Shown here: positions 58,461 to 64,000 of the stretch, in pieces
How positions within the stretch are numbered: position 1 is the first letter of the stretch
Layout: each line of letters starts with the position of its first letter
Source: Pseudobdellovibrionaceae bacterium
GTDB taxonomy: Bacteria; Bdellovibrionota; Bdellovibrionia; Bdellovibrionales; UBA1609
Reading direction: 5' to 3'
Assembly: GCA_020635075.1 (NCBI GenBank)
Contig: JACKAM010000003.1
Location: 248,001 to 312,000 of the forward strand
Length of the DNA: 64,000 nt
Made by a program: the position numbers and the translations under genes
The notes under the pieces: generated by a model
Database searches by the model: none
Told to the model about the DNA's origin: nothing
The model's input: the letters and a program-made list of their open reading frames with translations, nothing else

Positions 58461-60040
58461 GCCCCCCTCCTTCTAAACCATACGACGCCACTGGAAATCA
58501 AAAGAGCAAGAGGAAGTAGCAGACCTGCAATCACCACAATCACCCTTGTGGTGGCCGACATGGTGAGCTGGGTACCCTCCGCCTTCTTGGGACGAATGCT
58601 GATAAGGTCAGCCTCCTTCGCCAAGTAAGACATGGCATTCAGAACCAAATCGCGGTTGATCCCCTGTACAATCCAGGCATTGGTGACAAAGTCACTGTCA
58701 CCAAAAACCACGGCCGCAAAATTCTCACTGGACTCCTCTGCTTTACTCGTGCCATCAGGGTTTTCGATGGTTCGGCCAGGAAGCCTGCCCTCGGTGGACA
58801 CTGCCAAACTAAAAGGCTGACGGGATGATTCGGGTTTGTTCGCTTTGCTGATATCTGAAACAGAATAGCTCGCCTCATTGGTCTTTACGAGTTCGAAAAT
58901 CTTAAGACTTCCGGGCGCATCCGGAGCCTTCTTTACCTGACTGGCCAATGGGAAGGCTGTGAAGTTTTGGCCTGAGCGAAAGGCCCGAGTGATATCGCTG
59001 GTGCGGTCAAAGTTCACGCCCAGGGCTTCTCCCGCGTCCCGCTGAGCTAAAAAGTTAAACTCATTGACCAGAAAATTGTTGGCAAACTCCACGCCAAAGG
59101 TTTTCACCAGTTGGGCCACATTGGTCCGCTCACCAGGGTCGGCGGCCACAAAGAAGCGACCACCCTTACGGGCAAATTCACGCAGGATCTCCAACTCGCG
59201 GTCCTGAAACTGAGAAGTGGGACCAACGATGGCAAGGATGGCTGCGTCAGCCGGAAGATCCGGCTTTTCTAGAAGGGAAATAGTGTCGACAACAAAAGAC
59301 GAGTCTTCCAAGCCCTGCTTGAGCATTGACAGACCCTGGTCGTTACCTTCATCACCATCGACGGCTTTTTCTCCATGACCGGTCAAAAAGTAGATCTTTT
59401 TCTTTTCCGTGCGCGTGGCCTTAATCAGGGCTGTGGTGAGCTGCTCTTCTCGCAATGGCTGCTGAGCACGAATTTTCTGACCCTGGTATTCCACAAATAG
59501 AACCAGTCCGGGCTCCCCTTTGACATCTTTCAGGTACTTCTGAGCCACCGCATGCTCTCTGTAGGAATCGACGAAGCGAACCTTCACCTTGCTCGAAGCC
59601 TCCTCAAACATACTCAACTGATCCTTAATCTGCAGCTTGGCATCCTGATCCTTTTGCCCGCGATAAAACACCAGTATCTTGACTTCGTCCTTGAGTTCCT
59701 CAAGTACCTTTTCAGTCTGTTCAGCCAAAGAATTCAGCTTTTCAGAGGTGAGATCATAAGAGTTGTCAAAGCGGACGCTGAGCATATTGATGCCCGTTAA
59801 CAGGGCAATCACCAGGAGAATCAAAACTCCCATGTTCATTCCATGCTTGGTGGTCCGCAAGGCAAAGAACTCCAAATAAAACTTGAAGTCGAGCACTATA
59901 GCCAAGATTAAACTGGCGAGAAAAACACCCAGGGGAATAAACAAGAAGTTCGCCCATCCACCTAAGATAAAACGAACTGCGACCAAAATAAGAACCGACA
60001 ATCCACAAAGGAGCCAGGAGATTTTTGCCCAACGACTCAT
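58457..60040 (-). CDS. gldG: GldG-like ABC transporter auxiliary protein
   Basis: A 527-residue membrane protein. Several hydrophobic helices at the N-terminus (to about residue 90) and one at the C-terminus flank a large periplasmic domain. That domain has the GldG/IFT52-like motifs YDLTSEKLNSLAEQT, VLVFYRGQKDQDA-like strands, YFLTGHGEKAVDG and LVNEFN. GldG works with GldA and GldF in a complex first linked to gliding in Bacteroidetes; in other phyla its cargo is unknown. It lies 5 bp after the permease gene. Confidence 0.87.
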   Translation of the reverse strand: MSRWAKISWLLCGLSVLILVAVRFILGGWANFLFIPLGVFLASLILAIVLDFKFYLEFFALRTTKHGMNMGVLILLVIALLTGINMLSVRFDNSYDLTSEKLNSLAEQTEKVLEELKDEVKILVFYRGQKDQDAKLQIKDQLSMFEEASSKVKVRFVDSYREHAVAQKYLKDVKGEPGLVLFVEYQGQKIRAQQPLREEQLTTALIKATRTEKKKIYFLTGHGEKAVDGDEGNDQGLSMLKQGLEDSSFVVDTISLLEKPDLPADAAILAIVGPTSQFQDRELEILREFARKGGRFFVAADPGERTNVAQLVKTFGVEFANNFLVNEFNFLAQRDAGEALGVNFDRTSDITRAFRSGQNFTAFPLASQVKKAPDAPGSLKIFELVKTNEASYSVSDISKANKPESSRQPFSLAVSTEGRLPGRTIENPDGTSKAEESSENFAAVVFGDSDFVTNAWIVQGINRDLVLNAMSYLAKEADLISIRPKKAEGTQLTMSATTRVIVVIAGLLLPLALLISSGVVWFRRRGA

Positions 60041-60045
60041 GGTGA

Positions 60046-60807
60046 TTACCTCCAGCGAGAAGATTCAACAACACGTTCAGTGAGGAACACGAAAAAAGCC
60101 ATGGTACTGGCAAAGAAGACCACTGAACTCAATTTTAAACTACCCTTAAGAAAGGCGACGAACTGTTGGGGCACCGAAATGTGCTCCATAATAGCGGTTA
60201 TCAACGGTTGGTCGCTCATCTCTGCCGCCTGCCCAAGAAACCACAGAGCCAGGTTGAGTATCAAAGCCATCACCACCGCCAGTACCACTGATTCCGTGAC
60301 CGACGAGGCAAACAGTCCAACAGCGACATAAATTCCCGTCACCATGGCCATTCCCAAGTAGGATGAAATCAAAGGCCCCATGGAGTAGTCTGTAAAAATG
60401 GCCGTCCCCAAGGGATAAAGTGCGGAAATTCCCAGCAACACGAGGCCAGTACCAAAAGCGGCCAAGAACTTGCCCACGGCAATTTGTGCCGCCGTGATCG
60501 GCACGGTCAAAAGCAGGTCATAGGTGCGGAGTTTTTTTTCTTCTGCCAAAAGCCTCATGGTCAGGGCCGGAATAGCAAAAATCAAAATAATGTTGGCCCG
60601 GGCAATATGGGAAGCAAACAAGGTTTGATGGATATTAATCCCCCCCTGCTGAAAGGCGCGGGCAGATATCCTCTCAAACTGAAATATCTGGGGCAGATAG
60701 TTGTAGCTCCAAATACAGGCGCAAAGTCCAGCCACCATAAGGAACATCGGACTAGTGACGAGAACACGAAAATCCTTCCAAGCGACGGTGAGTACCCCTC
60801 GAATCAC
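60046..60807 (-). CDS. gldF: ABC-2 type permease, GldF-like
   Basis: A 253-residue polytopic protein with about six transmembrane helices. It opens TVAWKDFRVLVTSPMFLMV and contains the ABC-2 permease stretch RLLAEEKKLRTYDLLLTVPI. Together with the ATPase gene, which overlaps by 4 bp, and GldG, it forms the membrane part of a Gld-type ABC system. No unusual insertions are seen. Confidence 0.9.
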   Translation of the reverse strand: MIRGVLTVAWKDFRVLVTSPMFLMVAGLCACIWSYNYLPQIFQFERISARAFQQGGINIHQTLFASHIARANIILIFAIPALTMRLLAEEKKLRTYDLLLTVPITAAQIAVGKFLAAFGTGLVLLGISALYPLGTAIFTDYSMGPLISSYLGMAMVTGIYVAVGLFASSVTESVVLAVVMALILNLALWFLGQAAEMSDQPLITAIMEHISVPQQFVAFLKGSLKLSSVVFFASTMAFFVFLTERVVESSRWR

Positions 60808-61751
60808 AGCGCACCTCCCTGAGTGTCAACTTGATCGCGATCTGCTGTTAGCTGAATAAAAATATCTTCCAGATCCATATTCATGGATTTCATCTCTAAG
60901 AGTCCTGCCCCTTCGGCCACCACCAGATTAGCGACGGCTTCCGTCGTGTCTTCGTTACCATCTGAATCAATTTGAAAAATGTTTCCTTCTGAGCGAACCC
61001 CCTGCACACCGGCGACGTCAGAAAGACCTGTTTCTAGCCGTCCCGATGGTCTGCGCACTCGGATCACCAGCTTCTGTCCCCCGGACATGCGCTTGGACAA
61101 ACCTGCCAAGGAATCCTCAGCCACAATCTGACCACGATTGATGATAATAATGCGCTCACAGTTGGCCTGCACTTCCGGAAGAATGTGAGTGGACAAAACA
61201 ATGGTGTGCTGACCCTTCAAGCTGTGGATCAATTTGCGCATCTCAGCCACTTGCTTCGGGTCCAATCCTACGGTGGGCTCGTCAAGAATCAGAATTTCTG
61301 GGTCAGACACCAGGGCCTGGGCCAAACCAACTCGCTGACGAAATCCTTTGGAGAGGTTGTGGATCAATCTTTTGCGCACATCCTGAAGATTCGTCTTCTC
61401 AAGAGCCGCATCCACCATGGAATTGAGGTTGGCAGTGGGGACGCCTCTTAATCGGGCGACATACTTTAAATAGTCCTGAACAAACATATCCATGTACACC
61501 GGCGGCGTCTCCGGCAAATAACCAATGCGCTTTTTCACCTCAATGGGCGATTCGAAAACATCAAACCCGGCTACTGTGACAACCCCGGAGGTGGGTGCCA
61601 TATAGCCGGTAATGATTTTCATAGTAGTGGATTTGCCGGCCCCGTTAGGGCCGAGAAAGCCAATTACCTCACCTTTAGCGACTGAAAAATTCAGACGGTC
61701 AATCGCCGTGCGATCGCCATAGTTTTTCGTCAGATCTCGCACTTCAATCAT
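60804..61751 (-). CDS. gldA: ABC transporter ATP-binding protein, GldA-like
   Basis: A 315-residue ATPase. The Walker A motif GPNGAGKST is at residues 34-42, the signature-like NLSKGFRQRVGLAQAL follows, and Walker B and the D-loop read ILILDEPTVGLDP. A C-terminal extension of about 80 residues is typical of ABC-2 exporters. It heads the gldAFG-DUF4340-GHMP-DUF429 unit. A promoter at 61788-61815 and a GAGGAG ribosome binding site lie upstream. Confidence 0.93.
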   Translation of the reverse strand: MIEVRDLTKNYGDRTAIDRLNFSVAKGEVIGFLGPNGAGKSTTMKIITGYMAPTSGVVTVAGFDVFESPIEVKKRIGYLPETPPVYMDMFVQDYLKYVARLRGVPTANLNSMVDAALEKTNLQDVRKRLIHNLSKGFRQRVGLAQALVSDPEILILDEPTVGLDPKQVAEMRKLIHSLKGQHTIVLSTHILPEVQANCERIIIINRGQIVAEDSLAGLSKRMSGGQKLVIRVRRPSGRLETGLSDVAGVQGVRSEGNIFQIDSDGNEDTTEAVANLVVAEGAGLLEMKSMNMDLEDIFIQLTADRDQVDTQGGAL

Positions 61752-61787
61752 GGGCCCTTACTCCTCATCAAACAGGTTGCACTTAAA

Positions 61788-61815
61788 ATCCTAATGCTCT
61801 GATTTTCCCAGTCAA
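61788..61815 (-). promoter_or_regulatory. Sigma-70-like promoter of the Gld-type operon
   Basis: On the minus strand TTGACT (61810-61815) and TAGGAT (61788-61793) are 16 bp apart. The gldA ATG is about 37 bp further downstream, so the operon can be transcribed apart from the rqcH gene. Confidence 0.5.
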
Positions 61816-61859
61816 GATAGGCGATTGGTGCAACGCGGCCTGAAAAAACCACCAAGCCC

Positions 61860-63149
61860 CTAGGGAGTGAATTCAATGGTCAATGTGGTTTCATTGCGAA
61901 AGGTCACTCGCCCCATTTTGTCGCCCTTAATGGGGCGCACATGACGACATTCTGCAAACAGCACTGTCAACTTTTCCCCTGATTTCTGCTCGGCCTTGCG
62001 CCCAAAGGTGGCCTTGGCCACCCACTGTGCGGCCTCCTGCAGCACCTGATCAGGTACCTGCTCCCCTTTGTTACGGTGAATGATGCAGTGACTCCCTGGA
62101 TAGTCGCGTAGGTGAAGCCATAGATCCCAGGCCCGAGCCTGGCGAAGAAGTTGAAGATTGTCCTTAGCCGACTTTCCCACGTAGGCCACAAAACGATCCC
62201 CCATCTCCAACTTGCGTGCCTTTACTGACCCTCCCGTACCTGGCCCCCGAGAAGGTTTCCCAGCCTTTTTTTGCTGCGGGGAAGAACTCGTCTCTCCGGC
62301 CCTCAAACTCTCCACTTCCTGGCGAAGTGACTCAAGCCGCTGCCGAGTCCCTTCCTTTTTGGCAAGGAAGTCCTTGGCTTTTTGGTAACAACGCTCCAGA
62401 TTCCAGGAGAAACTCTGACCTTGATCCACAAAGTCTGCCCATTCATCAGGCACCTGTAAGGTTTGATTCTGATTCAACCAGTCGGCGACCCGACGCCAAA
62501 CGAGGTCCCGATTCTTTTTCAAGTCAGATTCGATCTTCTCAATCGCCCTCTGTTTGCGGCCCAGTTCGCGTTTGAGTTCCTTGTCACCGGCCTCGGAGGC
62601 CTGCCCCCTCTCCTTGCTTCCCACTTTAGCAAACCTTGTTGCGAGCCATTGCTTGGCCAGCTCCTCCACAGATCGGTCTTCAGTTGAACCCTGGGATTCG
62701 TCTTGGCTGGCCGCAAGCTCTTGGGGCTTTTTCCACCAAATCTCTTTGCCTCCCTCTTGAACCCCAAGGTTTTGTCCATGGGGGAACAGTCGAGCCTCAA
62801 CAATGCAATTGGCATCGTCATTGGCATCCAGAGAACCGAAGCGCAACCTGAGAACGCGTCCCATTCCTTCTGGCCTTTCAATTTTCACCAGGTGACGATT
62901 GACTCCGTGGGAGCGCAAAAACAAACCCAGGGGCTTCTGTTTTTTGGGCAAGAACCGGGGCTTTTGATTGAGCACAACCACCATGGGACACCGGGGAGAC
63001 AAATCCCACCACAACCAGAACTCCCCTCCCGGGCCGTAAAGCTCCATCACCAAGTCCTGATCTCCGCAATAGACTCTCTGCAGGCGGGCCCCGGCCAAAG
63101 GCCTGAGAGTGGCCACAATTGATTCAATTTCGCCCAAATTGATCGGTCT
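61860..63149 (-). CDS. rqcH: RqcH/NFACT-family protein
   Basis: A 429-residue protein with an NFACT-N domain at the start (RPINLGEIESIVATLRPLAG), a central coiled-coil region (about residues 190-300, rich in Lys, Glu and Gln) and an NFACT-R domain (DRFVAYVGKSAKDNLQLLRQA, in part, then LWLHLRDYPGSHCIIH). RqcH binds stalled 50S subunits and recruits Ala-tRNA to add alanine tails. It is shorter than the roughly 570-residue Firmicutes form. The N-terminal DR motif seems to read GMGRVLRL, so the Asp is missing. The ATG at 63149 fits the domain start; the frame reaches 63224. Confidence 0.82.
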   Translation of the reverse strand, partial: RPINLGEIESIVATLRPLAGARLQRVYCGDQDLVMELYGPGGEFWLWWDLSPRCPMVVVLNQKPRFLPKKQKPLGLFLRSHGVNRHLVKIERPEGMGRVLRLRFGSLDANDDANCIVEARLFPHGQNLGVQEGGKEIWWKKPQELAASQDESQGSTEDRSVEELAKQWLATRFAKVGSKERGQASEAGDKELKRELGRKQRAIEKIESDLKKNRDLVWRRVADWLNQNQTLQVPDEWADFVDQGQSFSWNLERCYQKAKDFLAKKEGTRQRLESLRQEVESLRAGETSSSPQQKKAGKPSRGPGTGGSVKARKLEMGDRFVAYVGKSAKDNLQLLRQARAWDLWLHLRDYPGSHCIIHRNKGEQVPDQVLQEAAQWVAKATFGRKAEQKSGEKLTVLFAECRHVRPIKGDKMGRVTFRNETTLTIEFTP

Positions 63150-63259
63150 CATAGTCCTGATCCTACTCTCCAAAGTATTGAATTTACAACCACTTGTGAA
63201 GTGAGCCAGGGCCCCATCCGACAAGTAATAGGTAAACCAAATAAGGTAGGTAAAACTTC

Positions 63260-63532
63260 ATGCATCAGCAGGAACAGGACCTTCTCTACATTTGCTTTGA
63301 AAAACACCTCCACCACTATGTGGACGAGGACGAGTGTGTCGAGGAATTCACCCTTCGCGTAATCGAAGAGTTTGCCAGCATTGTTCTTCAACAGGGACAT
63401 ATTCCCACCCAGTACCTTCAGGAAATCCACCAGGAACTGGAAGAGGAAATTGTAGAAATGCTCCAGAAGAAGATCTATGGCCATTGGGACATTGGCCACT
63501 ATCGACGGGCTATGGGCAATCAGTCCGCCTAA
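63260..63532 (+). CDS. Small acidic helical protein (90 aa)
   Basis: Unrecognised. An AAGGTAGG ribosome binding site precedes the ATG. The protein is rich in Glu, Gln, His and Ile and likely all helical (CVEEFTLRVIEEFASIV, then YLQEIHQELEEEIVEMLQKKI). It has no signal peptide or membrane segment. It diverges from rqcH and converges with a partly visible gene at the right edge. Size and composition suggest a small helical regulatory or adaptor protein, but nothing specific is supported. Confidence 0.65.
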   Translation: MHQQEQDLLYICFEKHLHHYVDEDECVEEFTLRVIEEFASIVLQQGHIPTQYLQEIHQELEEEIVEMLQKKIYGHWDIGHYRRAMGNQSA

Positions 63533-63539
63533 AATAAAA

Positions 63540-63565
63540 CCGCCGATCCATAAATGAATCGGCGG
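63540..63565 (-). terminator. Intrinsic terminator for the right-edge minus-strand gene
   Basis: CCGCCGAT and ATCGGCGG form an 8-bp GC-rich stem with a 10-base loop. On the minus strand it is followed by TTTTATTTT. It lies 43 bp after the stop of the minus-strand gene at 63609. Confidence 0.85.
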
Positions 63566-63608
63566 CCTCAACAAACTCATCTCTACTCATCGAAAGATCA
63601 AATTCAAA

Positions 63609-64000
63609 TTACTTGGCGGTGGTGCCTCTTTCCTTGGAAAGATCGCGAAACTCATTCGTAGTTACGGGTGCCGGCTGTTCCACATCACCTGTCTTTACTT
63701 CGCCGGTGGCGACTGGGGCAGGCTGCTCAGCTGTAGTTAGCCGAGGTTTCATTTCCGCCAACTCCTTTGCCTGGGCTCTCATTCGGGCAAAGCCTTGCTC
63801 GACAAGCTCGCTCTGCTTGGCTACAAGCTCGGTTCCAAAGGCCGCTTCGTTCACCGGCCGTACCAACTCCTGCATGGCCTTCATGCCGGAGATAATACAC
63901 TCTGCTTCTTCTTTTTCAGCACCCTTCTTGGCCAAACAAGCGTCCACTTTGACCTCATCTTGACCAGCAGCCTGCACGCAGGGAAGTCTCTCATCAAGGG
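63609..64000 (-). CDS. Hypothetical protein, C-terminal part (cut by right edge)
   Basis: The frame stays open to the right edge, so the N-terminus lies beyond 64000; a GTG at 63977 would be an internal start. The visible 130 residues begin LDERLPCVQAAG. They contain a Cys-bearing helix region (KVDACLAKKGAEKEEAECIISGMKAM, in part), then a long helix, and end in a Thr/Pro/Val-rich tail (TAEQPAPVATGEVKTG). The Cys pairs spaced along helices suggest a disulfide-linked helical hairpin, possibly periplasmic, but no signal peptide is visible. A terminator at 63540-63565 follows it. Confidence 0.6.
   Translation of the reverse strand, partial: LDERLPCVQAAGQDEVKVDACLAKKGAEKEEAECIISGMKAMQELVRPVNEAAFGTELVAKQSELVEQGFARMRAQAKELAEMKPRLTTAEQPAPVATGEVKTGDVEQPAPVTTNEFRDLSKERGTTAK

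Noticed and set aside
1..64000. tRNA, rRNA, CRISPR arrays, insertion sequences or prophage
   Set aside because: No TPsiC-type tRNA ends, repeat-spacer arrays, transposase or phage structural motifs were seen on either strand.

Overview
This window looks like chromosomal DNA of a Gram-negative bacterium in or near the Bdellovibrionota (Bdellovibrio-like lineages). That is an inference from gene content: many secreted proteins, lipoproteins and outer-membrane barrels of unknown family, FliL, a Gld-type ABC cassette with a DUF4340 partner, an AgmX/TonB-like C-terminal protein, paired M16 peptidases, and wall-active enzymes such as an L,D-transpeptidase and a lytic transglycosylase. No rRNA, tRNA, CRISPR array, insertion sequence or prophage was seen. 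Coding density is high and both strands are used in short operons.

Layout. 1-4.3 kb: the N-terminal part of an RsmB-type rRNA methyltransferase and a small barrel (minus strand), then nrdR-nusB-two unknown genes-ppsR (plus strand), closed by a 41-bp perfect hairpin. 4.4-6 kb: yciO-like gene and a LysR regulator. 6.3-10.4 kb: a subtilisin-like lipoprotein, two tandem paralogous membrane-anchored proteins and a secreted protein. 10.4-18.3 kb: a second giant hairpin, an M16 peptidase pair, fliL, an L,D-transpeptidase, a lipoprotein with an FN3-like domain and an SGNH hydrolase. 18.3-25.2 kb (minus): rhomboid, methylmalonyl-CoA epimerase, HIT protein, sppA, rpsA, cmk and hisC. 25.2-29.9 kb (plus): an eroded HyuA next to a well-conserved HyuB, a possible PilZ protein and a receiver-TPR protein. 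29.9-38 kb: threonine dehydratase, lytic transglycosylase, a MORN-like protein, a Fic protein with an elaborate repeat array at its 5' end, and secreted proteins. 38-44.6 kb: a fatty acid hydroxylase, then tmk-holB-tatD and gap-pgk-tpiA. 44.8-52.4 kb: a receiver-GAF protein, secG, an AgmX-like protein, an App1-like phosphatase, a radical SAM protein of the spore photoproduct lyase family, a DUF4097 protein and a QEGLA-motif metallopeptidase. 52.4-64 kb: a large imperfect inverted repeat, envelope proteins, a gldA-gldF-gldG-DUF4340-GHMP kinase-DUF429 operon, an RqcH/NFACT protein and two small proteins.

The most distinctive signals are not ordinary genes. They are: a six-site TTCCGCCA array upstream of fic, organised as two 46-bp modules; a roughly 285-bp imperfect palindrome with nested hairpins at 52.5-52.75 kb; and two very long perfect hairpins (41- and 38-bp arms) that share the arm-end pattern AAAAGGTnCCnGGT, one between convergent genes and one between divergent genes. 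Protein-level oddities are the HyuA homologue without recognisable ATPase motifs, the RqcH homologue that seems to lack the Asp of its DR motif, and a GHMP sugar kinase plus a DUF429 protein at the end of a Gld-type operon. Family assignments come from motifs read by eye; no database search was run.
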